In this document: in pieces, positions 36,037-46,645 of the stretch
How positions within the stretch are numbered: position 1 is the stretch's first letter
Layout: every line of letters starts with the position of its first letter
Translations under genes and position numbers: made by a program
NCBI GenBank assembly: GCA_013397795.1
Contig: VZTJ01000012.1
Location: 11,071 to 75,070 of the forward strand
Length of the DNA: 64,000 bases
Source: Orthonyx spaldingii
Taxonomy: Eukaryota; Chordata; Aves; Passeriformes; Orthonychidae
Reading direction: 5' to 3'
Notes under the pieces: model-generated
What the model was told of the DNA's origin: nothing
Databases searched by the model: none
Seen by the model: only the letters and a program-made list of their open reading frames with translations

Positions 36037-36108
36037 GACCTCGTGGCGCAAGGGCAGCGCGTCTGACTCCAGATCAGAAGGTTGTGTGTTCGAATCACAC
36101 CGGGGTCA
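36037..36108 (+). tRNA. tRNA-Trp (anticodon CCA)
   Basis: 72 nt with a complete cloverleaf. Acceptor stem GACCTCG pairs with CGGGGTC (one T-G pair), with discriminator A. The D stem is GCGC/GCGC. The anticodon stem TCTGA/TCAGA encloses loop CTCCAGA (anticodon CCA at 36069-36071). The T arm is GTGTG-TTCGAAT-CACAC. A TTTT Pol III terminator lies at 36137-36140. Confidence 0.95.
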
Positions 36109-36766
36109 GTCTGAGGCACCGCTGGCACCCCTCTGCTTTTCTGGGGGCTGTTCTGTGTGAGGGGTGGGGCTCAGGGAGGCTCTGGGCAGATGTAGGGGCA
36201 TGGACTATGTGGGGAATATGATGCCCAGAGCTCTCCTCTGAGCTGGAGGGAAGTTATGGGTCAGGACCAAAGTAGAGAACAAAGCAGGAGGTGTTGCGGT
36301 GGGTGTCTGCCACAAGTTACCTCAGGAAGGAGGTGAAGTCTTCCTCAAGAAACTTTTTTACTGCAGAAAATGTTTTAATTGCAGGCTCAGTCACTCCTGG
36401 AGGAGCTGGACATGCTTGCCTGGCATGGTGACATAGGGTGGTGTGGTCAGTCAAGGGGATTTCTGGATGGGGATCAAGAGCAATTACTCAGTGTAGGATT
36501 ATGGAAAAAGTGACAAGTTTCTGATGAACAACATGGAAAGTATTTTTCAAGAATATTAAGAAAGGCCATCTGGAAAGGTGTAGTCTCGGCAATCACAGCT
36601 CTGAGCCCTCCTGAAGACTATGGAAACAATTCTCCTGAAAGCCATGCTCAGATGAAGGAAGGATGTGAAAATGATGGGAAAGGGTGGCCATGGACTTACC
36701 AAGGGGAGACCACCCTTGACCAAAAGAATGGATTTCTTTGAAGGATGATTTCCTTAGTAGTTAAGA
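36109..36766. other. Spacer between tRNA-Trp and the inverted repeat
   Basis: No gene or repeat recognised beyond the Pol III terminator of the tRNA. Confidence 0.45.
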
Positions 36767-37450
36767 GGACACTGAGGAGCATCATTTATCTTGACTTTGG
36801 TTTCACCTCTGACAGGGTCTCCCAGACGTGTCCCTGCAGCAGGACACACACACAGAGCAGCTGAGCCCAATCCAAAGGCAAAGCAAAGGGCCAGGACCAG
36901 GCACCGAGGGGCTTGGGCTCAGTGTTGGCAGCACAGGTGACCCTTCACTGCTCGACGCTGACCTGGGTGTGGGTTGGTGTCTCTGTGGTGGGAGCAGAGG
37001 ATGTTCCACAGAAGGAAGGACGCGGGCAGCCCGACAGGGACATGGGAATGACCAGGGCACGGGGCCAGTGGCGCAATGGACAACGCGCCTGACTACGGAT
37101 CAGGAGATTGCAGGTTCGACTCCTGCCTGGCTCAACACTTTTAGCCCAGGGAAATTCCTCCTGCTCCCTCGGTGAGCACCTTCCTTCTCCTGCCCATCAT
37201 CCATCCTCCCTCAACCTCCTGATGTCCTGTCCCACACTCCAAAAGGGGCAGAGCTGGGTCCACACCAAGGCCAGGGGCACCACAGCAAATCCCACAGAGG
37301 AGCACCGGTGCCTCCTGAGCTGCTGTCCTGCAGCCAGGACAGAGCCGGCGCTGCCAGGATGTCCTGGCACCTCGTGTGCCCTGGTCCCCAACCCCCTCCA
37401 AGGCTCACACTGGTCTTGCTGCCCTTTATCAGTGCCTTGCCAAGTTCTGC
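36767..37450. repeat. Inverted repeat, left arm
   Basis: 684 bp, the reverse complement of 38772-39455. Arm edges are sharp: GGACACTGAGGAGCATCATT at the outer edge and GTGCCTTGCCAAGTTCTGC at the inner edge. I count about five mismatches by eye and no length difference. The arm contains a tRNA-Arg gene. Confidence 0.95.
37062..37134 (+). tRNA. tRNA-Arg (anticodon ACG), copy 1
   Basis: 73 nt. Acceptor stem GGGCCAG/CTGGCTC with discriminator A. Anticodon stem CCTGA/TCAGG around loop CTACGGA (ACG at 37095-37097). T arm GCAGG-TTCGACT-CCTGC. TTTT terminator at 37139-37142. Lies in the left arm of the inverted repeat. Confidence 0.96.
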
Positions 37451-37482
37451 ATGTGACATTGCTGGTCTCAGAGTAGGACAAG

Positions 37483-37622
37483 GCCCCAGAGAAGCTTTGG
37501 AGTTTCCATCCTTGGAGTTATTTAAGGTTCAACTACAACCTGATGTCAAAGACTGCTGTGCTCTGAGCAGGGATTAGATCACCTGTTCCAGGGATCTCCT
37601 AAAATCTACTTTTCCCTATACT
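37483..37622 (+). mobile_element. Possible old CR1 relic
   Basis: GAGAAGCTTTGGAGTTTCCA, then GCAGGGATTAGATCACCTGT resembles the 'gttggactagatgacctcc' part of old CR1 tails. Diverged and short. Confidence 0.4.
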
Positions 37623-37684
37623 TCACTAAATTCTGTCACAAAGCCCATCCAGCCACGGGAAGCCCCCAGAGCTCTGGGAGGGCC

Positions 37685-37757
37685 GGGCCAGTGGCGCAAT
37701 GGACAACGCGCCTGACTACGGATCAGGAGATTGCAGGTTCGACTCCTGCCTGGCTCG
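37685..37757 (+). tRNA. tRNA-Arg (anticodon ACG), copy 2
   Basis: 73 nt, identical to copy 1 except for discriminator G in place of A. Anticodon ACG at 37718-37720. TTTT terminator at 37761-37764. The flanks are unrelated to those of copy 1, so only the gene itself is shared. Confidence 0.96.
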
Positions 37758-37961
37758 CAGTTTTCCTGCCCACAGCCCGGCTGTCATATTGATGGTGACA
37801 GGAGACACCTTTCTTCATGGCACCCTGCCTCTGCCTGGTGTTTGTCCCTTCTTGGTGGGCTTCCTGCACAGCAAAGCTTCCCTCATGTCAGGGGAGGCTC
37901 TGACTGGATACGCTGGCAAAAAAAAAATCCCCACGAGGTGGTGAATTACTGAGAGAGAAGC

Positions 37962-38035
37962 CCAGAGAAGCTGTGGCCTCTATATCCTTGGGGATATTCA
38001 GAGTCTGAGCATGCAGTCCTGATCTGTGTGTCATA
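37962..38035 (+). mobile_element. Possible CR1 relic
   Basis: GCCCAGAGAAGCTGTGGCCT followed by a loosely matching stretch. Only the first 20 bases are convincing. Confidence 0.4.
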
Positions 38036-38560
38036 AACTGAGCAGAAGTCTGAATTAGAGACTTCCACATGTCAATTCCAACATGAATCACTGTTATTTG
38101 ATGTAAAGTTCCCGTTTCCATGTTCTTTTGTTGCTTCATCTCATGTTTGCATGCTCGTGGAGCTGTCACCACTGCAAGATCTTGTTACAACTCACCTGCC
38201 CATCTCTCTGTCACCAGGCTGGAGCAAGTGAAGGACAAAACAGGTGGGCTTGGGTTTACCTTTCCCCTCCACTGGGCAGCAGAGCTCCAGAGAGTTCTGT
38301 ATTGGCTGGGACATTTAACTACACATCCCATGAGGAAGGCAAGATGTGTCCACCAACCCACGGGAGCAGCGGAGCTGAGCCTGGAGCTCAGTACAGGCAT
38401 CTCTTCTCCTGGGTGGTGGAACCAGTGGGACCACAGGTGAGGAGGGCAAGGCTGACATGGGTGGGGTAGGTGGGAGCAAGGTGAGATCCGGTCACTTCCT
38501 GTTAACCACCAACAAATCCAGGTGGTCCTGAAGTGGGGCAGCAGGTGGGATCAGAGGCTG

Positions 38561-38637
38561 GGGCCAGTTGCTCAATGGATTATGAACACACCTGACTATG
38601 GATCAGGGGTCTGCAGGTTCAACTACTGCGTGGCTCA
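38561..38637 (+). pseudogene. Decayed tRNA-Arg
   Basis: Related to the ACG copies but broken. The D arm has an insertion and mismatches (TTGCTCAATGGATTATGAAC). The anticodon loop reads CTATGGA, changing ACG to ATG. The T stem has one mismatch (GCAGG/ACTGC) and the acceptor stem loses one pair (GTGGCTC). Length is 77 nt instead of 73. Box B is TTCAACT. Confidence 0.85.
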
Positions 38638-38771
38638 CCCTGAAATTGGTGGTGGAGGTGACAAGGGTCAGCGGTCTTCCTGAGGTCCTTTTTTTTCCAT
38701 CTCTCCAACATCACCATCACAGGAACATCATTTTGTGACATCAGAGCCATGAGCAGACCACTGCTCCCAGA

Positions 38772-39455
38772 GCAGAACTTGGCAAGGCACTGACAAAGGG
38801 CAGCAAGACCAGTGTGAGCCTTGGAGGGGGTTGGGGACCAGGGCACACGAGGTGCCAGGACATCCTGGCAGCGCCGGCTCTGTCCTGGCTGCAGGACAGC
38901 AGCTCAGGAGGCACCGGTGCTCTGCTGTGGGATTTGCTGTGGTGCCCCTGGCCTTGTTGTGGACCCAGCTCTGCCCCTTTTGGAGTGTGGGGCAGGACAT
39001 CAGGAGGTTGAGGGAGGATGGATGATGGGCAGGAGAAGGAAGGTGCTCACCGAGGGAGCAGGAGGAATTTCCCTGGGCTAAAAGTGTTGAGCCAGGCAGG
39101 AGTCGAACCTGCAATCTCCTGATCCGTAGTCAGGCGCGTTGTCCATTGCGCCACTGGCCCCGTGCCCTGGTCATTCCCATGTCCCTGTCGGGCTGCCCGC
39201 GTCCTTCCTTCTGTGGAACATCCTCTGCTCCCACCACAGAGACACCAACCCACACCCAGGTCAGCGTCGAGCAGTGAAGGGTCACCTGTGCTGCCAACAC
39301 TGAGCCCAAGCCCCTCGGTGCCTGGTCCTGGCCCTTTGCTTTGCCTTTGGATTGGGCTCAGCTGCTCTGTGTGTGTGTCCTGCTGCAGGGACACGTCTGG
39401 GAGACCCTGTCAGAGGTGAAACCAAAGTCAAGATAAATGATGCTCCTCAGTGTCC
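38772..39455. repeat. Inverted repeat, right arm
   Basis: 684 bp, the reverse complement of 36767-37450 with about five substitutions and no indel. Contains the minus-strand tRNA-Arg. Confidence 0.95.
39088..39160 (-). tRNA. tRNA-Arg (anticodon ACG), copy 3, minus strand
   Basis: 73 nt, identical to copy 1 on the opposite strand. Anticodon at 39127-39125. TTTT terminator on the minus strand at 39083-39080. It is the mirror image of copy 1 in the inverted repeat. Confidence 0.96.
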
Positions 39456-40259
39456 ATTTGGCCATCAAGGAAGAAATTGTATTGTCCCAGAGTGTTCTCC
39501 CCTTGGGAATTCCATGGTTCCTGTTTCCAGCCATCATCACATTCTTCCTGGATTCAGGCACGGATTTCAGGAACATTCCTTGCATAATCTTCATGTGGGC
39601 TCTGAGGTGGAGCTGACCAGACTCTTCCTTTTTACCCTTTTCTTGAAAAAACTCCTGATGTTCATCAGGAACTTCTCTGTATTTCCATCCTCTTACACTG
39701 AATCATTGTCCTTTATCACTCCAGGAGTCACCTGGACTGACTGTACCACCCCATGCTGGCCTTCCAGGGAAATGTTGCATGGAGACAAGTCCAGGTGCCT
39801 CAGGAGGGACTGAGCCTGCAGCTCTGAAGCTTCCACTTTTCAGAGAAATTCTTCCATCCCTTCATCTTCCTCATGAGGCAAAGTGCAGCAGACACCCAAC
39901 ACACCTCCCTGCTTTGTCCTGCACTTTTGTCACGACTTGTGACCTGTCAATCCTGGGCTTGACATCCATGCATCTTCCAGGTGAACGGGACCTCTGCCCC
40001 CAGGGAGGTGCTGGGCCATCATCCCTCACCCCCTCTGGAGACACCACATCCAGAGCCTGTTTCTCCTGGGAGAGGCTCTGCAGGGCTGCTCTGGGCAGTG
40101 GCCATTGCTGGCCTTCTTCCTCATCTACAGCTCTCTTTGTTTAGCAAGGCAACAGGCAAGGATGGTCCCACTCCTCTGTCAGGTGAAACAAAATTCCCAT
40201 TCCCTCAGAGAATGCCCCAAATTCCGAGATGACGTGTGGGCAGAGAATCCCCCATCCCT
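39456..40259. other. Spacer between inverted repeat and second tRNA-Trp
   Basis: No gene or repeat recognised. Confidence 0.45.
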
Positions 40260-40331
40260 GACCTCGTGGCGCAATGGCAGCGCGTCTGACTCCAGATCAG
40301 AAGGCTGTGTGTTCAAATCACACCGGGGTCA
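40260..40331 (+). tRNA. tRNA-Trp (anticodon CCA), copy 2
   Basis: 72 nt. Differs from the copy at 36037 at three positions (D loop AATGGCA, variable-region GGC, T loop TTCAAAT). All stems remain paired. Anticodon CCA at 40292-40294. The nearest TTTT is at 40369-40372. Confidence 0.94.
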
Positions 40332-41122
40332 GGATGCCTGTCTGTGGGGATGTGAGATGGGCATTTCCTTTTGCCCTCCCACCCTGTAACTCTGTACCCC
40401 AAATCCCTGCTGAAGGGCAGTGGATGGGCCATGGCAAAGAGATCTTTCCTTGCTGGACCAGTGTTCAAAGCATCTGGATAACTTCGTCCTTCCCTTAGCC
40501 CGTGTTTGCGAAGCTGACAGGGTTAGTGGACACCCCACATGTAGCTTCGTGTCTCGGTATCAATTCCTCTGGTCCCAAACACCCTTTGGAAGGGCAGGGA
40601 CTTGTTAGGTGGGATAAAATTCCTTTGCATTTTCTTCCTCAGTCTGAATAATCCAAATTTCTTTCCACCTCTCCTCGCATCCCCCTTATCCAAGTCCCCC
40701 ACCACCTTGGTGGCTCTCACTGAACTTGCTTCATTATGTCAGTGAGGTTTTTTTGTTAATTCTGTTGAAACACCTGGCTGTGGGGAGTCTAAACTGAGCC
40801 ATCAAGACAGGTCATCAGGATATTTAACTCTTCCCAATTCCCCATGGTGGGCTGGACAGAGGGGATGGAGGGCTGAAAAAAAAGGCGGCTTGAATCTATA
40901 GGAATGACCTTATATGAGTTATTGTTCATAAAAAGTTGTTGAATTCTTTTAAGGGCTCTTCCAAGGTGAATTTTAAAGCATATAAACAGGAGACATACTG
41001 AGATAAGACAATGGATCAATAAGAAAGGCAAGAGCCTAAGAACCCTTATCCCAAAACCCCTGGCGTGCCACCAAAGGGTTGAGTGAGAAGGGATTTCCTC
41101 AAGATGTCGCTGCCTCACTGCT
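40332..41122. other. Right flank of the tRNA island
   Basis: No gene or repeat recognised. Confidence 0.45.
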
Positions 41123-41185
41123 TTCAACGTCACGGAATCCTCGAGGTTGGAAAAGACCTCCAAGATCATTAAGTCCAATGTCCTT
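41123..41185 (-). mobile_element. CR1 LINE, short antisense terminus
   Basis: AACGTCACGGAATCCTCGAGG, TTGGAAAAGACCTCCAAGAT, CATTAAGTCCAATGT, then no further match. Confidence 0.75.
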
Positions 41186-41539
41186 GGCTCTGTCTCTGCA
41201 ATGTGATTTTCTGTCCCTTTGACTTCTCAGAATGGAAAGGAACTCAGGTATTTCCTTCTGCAAATCTTCCACAGATAAAAAAGCCCCAAATAGTACAATT
41301 TTCAAGATGCTGTTGTTGGGACAACTGGCACTCTCTTGAAAAGATGTCTAGTAAGAGGCATTATTCTGATAGGCTTCTTGTCAGAACTATTTTCACTGCA
41401 GCCAATGGGAACAGTTTTACATTTCATAAAAAATGCTGAGTTTACAACTATTCTCACTTTTCAATGGGCTGAACTCTTAAGACTTCTGAAAGTCTTTTTT
41501 TTTTTTTAAGTAGGAGAGATTTGAGTCACAATCTAGGGA

Positions 41540-41626
41540 AGAAGGTGTCCCTGCCCATGACAGGGAGTTGGAACGAGAGAATCTTCGAGGTCCCCTTCCA
41601 ACCCAAACCATTCTATGATTCTATGA
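41540..41626 (+). mobile_element. CR1 LINE, short sense terminus
   Basis: GAAGGTGTCCCTGCCCATGA, then CCAACCCAAACCATTCTATG and ATTCTATGA. Oriented tail-out relative to the antisense piece at 41123. Confidence 0.9.
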
Positions 41627-42352
41627 AGAGCTGCCTGGCGATGAGGTTTAACCAAAGGAACATTTTAACAGAGAGTATAACTTGATGTCTCCCATTCAAG
41701 GAAAGCTGTTATAAGTTACTTAATAACCAAGATTATTTCATAATCTTGAGACTCTTCAAATGTTTCCAGTTAAAACACCCTGTCTTGCACAAACAAGGAA
41801 ATCTTTGAGTCCATATCAAATGGGGAAATGTGAGGGAGAAAGGCTTAAAATATTCCATATTGCTGTAAATCCCTGTAATAAATGGTCTTTCATATATAAC
41901 TTTATTTTCCAATGAAAATCCAATTCTCAGGGAATTGTGATCAGCCCTATCAAGGTCTGTTACACAAAGTAGTTTACTCTGAATATTGACATAGAAGTAG
42001 CTCGGCCAGAGGAGGATGAGAAACCTGAAGCTGGGACTCCTGCACACAGTGATAGATTGGGTCCAACCCTGGACTTTTTGTGTCTGGTTACAGAAACTTG
42101 AACTATTTTTTGTCAGGCAGAAAGGATTTTTTTCTTTTCTGGCTGTATAAGCAACCGCGTCACTCTTGTGTCACCAGGCTTCCTCCAAGAATGATCCCAT
42201 CACTGTTTTGGAAGCAGAAGTTTCATTTTAATTTCTCTCCACCCTGTTGGCTCAAGTCTCAATGTCGGAGTTGAGGACAAGGTCACATCTCCCTGTGAGT
42301 GACCAAGGAAAGGTTATTTTTGATCTGCTGGACCTTCCTAAGGAGAAGGACC
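41627..42352. other. Unannotated intergenic stretch
   Basis: AT-rich; no gene or repeat family recognised. Confidence 0.45.
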
Positions 42353-42530
42353 ACAGAAGCACAGAATGGATAAGGTTGGAAGGCACCACTGGAGGTCATC
42401 TGGTCCAACCTCCCTGCTCAAGCAGGGTCATCCCAGACGGAGCACAGGGCACAGGATTGTGTTTGGACAGTTCTGGAACGTCTCCAATGAGGGAGATTCC
42501 GCAGCCTCTCTGGGCAACCTGTAGGTTCTC
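42353..42530 (-). mobile_element. CR1 LINE, antisense fragment
   Basis: AGAAGCACAGAATGGATAAG, GTTGGAAGGCACCACTGGAG, GTCATCTGGTCCAACCTCCC, TGCTCAAGCAGGGTCATCCC, then GCAGCCTCTCTGGGCAACCTG. Confidence 0.88.
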
Positions 42531-42644
42531 CTGTTTGTGGAGGGAGGCTCATTCCATGCCGATAAAAGATCTTTGAATTATTTATTCCCTCAGTACTTGA
42601 ATCAATCAATGAAGTGGCTGCTGGAGAAGTGCTGGAGGAGTCTA

Positions 42645-42875
42645 TTACTGTTTGGACACCAGGAAGAATTTCTTCATGGAAAAGGTGGCCAGGTGTTGGA
42701 AGGGGCTGCTCAGGGAGGTGGTGACGTCCCCATTCCTGGAGGTGTCCAGGGAAGGGCTGGACGTGGCACTCAGTGCCCTGGGCTAGGTGACGAAGTGAGG
42801 ATCGGTCACAGATTGGACTCAGTGGTCTGGGAGCTCTTTTCCAACCTAAATAATTCAGTGATTCTGTGATTCTAA
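42645..42875 (+). mobile_element. CR1 LINE, 3' end fragment
   Basis: GGAAGAATTTCTTCATGGAA, GGGGCTGCTCAGGGAGGTGG, GGAGGTGTCCAGGGAAGGGC, then TTCCAACCTAAATAATTCAG and GATTCTGTGATTC. Tail-out partner of the antisense copy at 42353. Confidence 0.9.
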
Positions 42876-44127
42876 CTTTGTGTCTCTCATTTTCTCTGGC
42901 CAGGCCTGTCCCTGGTGATCTCATCCTTTTCCCTGTTTACATCTGCATCTCACTCCTGCCTTAGTGTGGAGCAGGATGGGGGTGCCAGGGCTGTGATTGC
43001 CCATGGGGTGTCCCAGTCTTCCATGTGGGAATGAATTTTCATAAATATCTTCATCAATGGCACGGGAAAAACCCCCAAAGACTGAAACATCTATGTTCAT
43101 ATTTTTATTTCAGGTATTTAAAAACCACACCAACAGCAGGGAACTTCATAAAATGGAGCAAGTGGGAAAATAGGTGACAGAAGTACATTGGGATAATGGA
43201 TTATGGGAAAAAGAACCCAGGCTGTGACACTGGATAATTTCTTTCCCAATGTACATTTTGTTGACAGCATGTGGTTGATATTAATCTTTCTCTGCAATCA
43301 GGAGGCAGAAGGGCTTTCAGCTTTCACACTGATATCTTTAAAATCACGCCATAAACCAGTAAGGGACAGATTATCAGCCAAGAATCATCAAGAGAGAAAT
43401 AGTTCCTTGGATTTATTTCAGGGCAAAACAACAATAAAAAGGGCTTAAAGCAATTTCTTATCTCTATCTCTGTTGCAATCCCTAAACTCGAAAATCGTCA
43501 AACTTCTTTGTGTCGTCAGATTCCAGACCTTAATTCGTAAGTAATTTCTTGTAAACTCTTTTTGCTATTTTTCACCTGTTTTGCCGGGTGCAGACCCAGG
43601 ATATGCTCCTGAGTGATTTTCATGGTTGTTACCTCAGGAACTGGGTGAATATCAGAACAAATTCCATGAAAACTTGGAAAAAACACGGGGACCACCCTTG
43701 TGAGCAGACATCAATGCTGGCAGTGAGATGCAATCAAGAGTAGATTTTTTTAATTAATAAATGTCTAAATGAATACAAGCCAGAGCTCATCAGTTTGTAG
43801 GTACCCATCCTTCTAATTGCATTCCCTGCTCTGTCACAGTCCATCAGCTTTTCAAAGCCTCAAAAATGTGTTAGATACTTCTTATTCCTTATATTTGCAC
43901 TGAAAAGTTGTGATGGAAATTTTTCCCAAGAAAGAAAATGACAGGATGAAGCTGGAATATACGGCCCTGCTCAGCACATCATTCCCCATCTCCCAAAGCC
44001 GATAGAGGAATAATACAGCTCTTAGTCTTTTGAGCATGGAAAACCAACCAAATTTCTTTCCTTTGCCTGAATTTCTCCGTGGGATTTTTCCCCTTATGTA
44101 AGAACAGGAGCCATCTACAAATGGGAT
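42876..44127. other. Unannotated intergenic stretch
   Basis: AT-rich; no gene or repeat family recognised. Confidence 0.45.
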
Positions 44128-44519
44128 TCCTTCCTTCCTTCCTTCCTTCCTTCCTTCCTTCCTTCCTTCCTTCCTTCCTTCCTTCCTTNNNNNNNNNNNN
44201 NNNNNNNNNNNNNNNNNNNNNNNNNNNNNNNNNNNNNNNNNNNNNNNNNNNNNNNNNNNNNNNNNNNNNNNNNNNNNNNNNNNNNNNNNNNNNNNNNNNN
44301 NNNNNNNNNNNNNNNNNNNNNNNNNNNNNNNNNNNNNNNNNNNNNNNNNNNNNNNNNNNNNNNNNNNNNNNNNNNNNNNNNNNNNNNNNNNNNNNNNNNN
44401 NNNNNNNNNNNNNNNNNNNNNNNNNNNNNNNNNNNNNNNNNNNNNNNNNNNNNNNCTTTCTTCCTTCCTTCCTTCCTTCCTTCCTTCCTTCCTTCCTTCC
44501 TTTCTTCCTTCCTTCCTTC
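44128..44519. repeat. (CCTT)n microsatellite spanning an assembly gap
   Basis: Pure CCTT repeats at 44128-44188 and nearly pure repeats at 44456-44519 (with TTTC interruptions). The 267 bases between are N. The true array length is unknown. Open frames across it translate only the repeat. Confidence 0.97.
44189..44455. other. Assembly gap (267 N)
   Basis: Run of N inside the CCTT array. Confidence 1.
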
Positions 44520-45780
44520 ATCCTTGATCTTAAATCATATTTCTGTACTCAAAACTTCTTGCAACTAAATCACTGCACAAGACCTACATCCTTTATACAG
44601 GGGAAATGGCTGATTAAATACAGAACTGTTGTCATCTAAAAGTGCAATTAGTTTTCAGGGTAAAAGCCAGGGATTTCACTTAGCTGTGGTGTGGTTGCAA
44701 CAGCTTTGCTCCAAATAATGTACCAGCAGAACTGCTGAATGTCCTGGGGCAGGAGGAGTGAGTGGAGGGGCAGGAGAGAAGGAAAGGCTCTGTCTGCCCT
44801 CTCCTGTGAGAACATCCATAGGAAAATGTCCTGGAGCAGCATCGTGTCCATGTTGGCAGTAAAGCAGTGTAGGGACAGAGGTACAGGGTCTGTAATATCA
44901 GCTAAACTGGGCCCAGTTTGGGCCCAGGCTAACTGGCACCCACCCAGGGGGGCCGGCATGGGCTAGGAACTGCTCCCTGTGGATAGTTTCAGTCCAGCCA
45001 CCTTGTTCTGGAGGGTGAAGGAATTTAACAGTATGGATGTGGCTGGCCACTCTTGTTGCCTCAGAATCACATAATGGTTTGTGCTGGAAAGGACCTTTGC
45101 ACCCACACCCCCAAACCCAACCTCACTGCCCCTCTGGAGGGCTGGAGATGGGGTAAAGGGTGGGTTAATCTGTGTTTTATACCCCCAGCAAAGGTGTGGG
45201 AGTGAGAAGTGCACAGATGGCTCTTGAGAAATGCAGCCCTTAATGCTGCTAGGAGATCTTGGTCTTTCCAAAGGTCAGTTTTCTAGAAGTGTCTGGCTCA
45301 TTACTCAGGAGGAATCCCATCCTTGAAGGAGGGGGGTGAGGTGCTGCTGTTAAAGACGTGGTTTCCCAGGAAAGTCATGCACAGGGGAGCAGGAGCTATT
45401 GGCCTTGCGTGGCTCTGTGGAGACCTTTAGTCAGGGGAGGCTTGGGGTCACTGAAAATCATCCTGAACGTTTTGTAAACTTCAGCAGATGAAAATCAGGT
45501 TGGTTTATGCCTTGTCAACATGTCTGTGAGGAAGGGAGATGAAAAATCAACAGCTCAGTGGCTTCCCTGTACTTTTGAGGGGTTCCTCCCTGCTGGACTG
45601 TGAGGTGCTGCAATGTCAGGCCTGCTCCCACCTGAGGTTGAAGCAAACCTCATCCCCCAGCATGGGGACCAGCATGGTAGGGAAAAAATATCCATGGATG
45701 GAGAGATGAAATGAAAGAGCTAAAATGAGAGAGGCAGAGAGCAGTTTGACATGGTGCTCCCAGCAGCTCACTTGATAGAT
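44520..45780. other. Unannotated intergenic stretch
   Basis: No gene. A short antisense CR1 terminus (TCAGAATCACATAATGGTTT, GTGCTGGAAAGGACCTTTG) lies at about 45062-45105. Confidence 0.45.
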
Positions 45781-45973
45781 CACAGAATCCCAGAATGGTT
45801 TGGGTTGGAAGGGACCTTAAAGAACATCCATTTCCACCCCCTGCCATGGGCAGGGACACCTTCCACTATCCCAGGTTGCTCCAAGCCCTGTCCAGCCTAG
45901 CCTTGGACACTTCCAGAGATGTGGCAGCCACAGCTTCTCTGTGCAACCTGTGCCAGGGCCTCCCCACCCTCAT
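45781..45973 (-). mobile_element. CR1 LINE, antisense fragment, well preserved
   Basis: CACAGAATCCCAGAATGGTT, GGGTTGGAAGGGACCTTAAA, CTGCCATGGGCAGGGACACC, CCACTATCCCAGGTTGCTCC, GTGCCAGGGCCTCCCCACCC. Confidence 0.94.
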
Positions 45974-46505
45974 GCATATCTCAAGGAGATATTTAAAAGA
46001 CATCAGATATCAAGGAAATGCTCAGAGTCCTGTCTTTATGACTCCTAAGAAATAACACAGGCATCTAAAAAGTGCTTTCAGTTCACAAAGAGTGTAGTTC
46101 CAGGCAAAACTAATTTCAGGAAAAAAAGTTTCAGGAAAAAAAATTAATTGAAATTTAAACTAGAACCTGGGGAGCAAACCATTAGGTGATGTAGGAACAA
46201 GTGAAGAGCCAGGCACTGCCACTTCTCTTCCCACCCCCAGCAGATGTGGCCAGTTGGGTGGGAGAAAGCAAATTCCACCCCCAGCTCCGGCCCCTGCATT
46301 ACACAACGCCCTGAGTGGCCCATTGGAAACTGGTGATGTACTTGATGACATCATGGCTTGCACAACTGGGTTTTGTCCAGGATATTGACCTCAGAAGGTG
46401 TGGGCTGCTTTCCAGAGGGCTAGAAATGAGGCAACTGAGTAAATTGAAGTATCTAATTAATTATTTTAAGTGGCTTCTCCAGGTGGCTTCTTTTCTCTGT
46501 CCTTT
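45974..46505. other. Unannotated intergenic stretch
   Basis: No gene or repeat recognised. Confidence 0.45.
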
Positions 46506-46645
46506 AGAAGCGTCCAGGGCCAGGTTGGACAAGACTTGGAGCAACCTGGTCTAGTGGAAGGTGTCCCTGCTCATGGCAGGGGGTGGAACTGGATGTTCTT
46601 TAAGGTCCCTTCCAACCCAAACTATCATGTGATGTGATGTGATTT
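46506..46645 (+). mobile_element. CR1 LINE, 3' end fragment
   Basis: AGAAGCGTCCAGGGCCAGGT, CTTGGAGCAACCTGGTCTAG, CATGGCAGGGGGTGGAACTG, then CCAACCCAAACTATCATGTG and TGATG repeats as tail. Confidence 0.92.

Larger units (their letters stand above)
37451..38771. repeat. Spacer of the large inverted repeat
   Basis: 1321 bp between the arms. It holds tRNA-Arg copy 2 and a decayed tRNA-Arg, plus two weak sense CR1 relics (about 37483-37622 and 37962-38035). No protein gene recognised. Confidence 0.8.

Noticed and set aside
36828..37175. 115- and 122-residue frames in the inverted-repeat arms, conserved between arms
   Set aside because: They overlap the tRNA-Arg gene, and their identity between arms follows from the DNA identity of the repeat, not from coding constraint.
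43979..44639. Frames of 180 and 186 residues
   Set aside because: They run across the CCTT repeat and the N gap, so they translate repeat and unknown bases.
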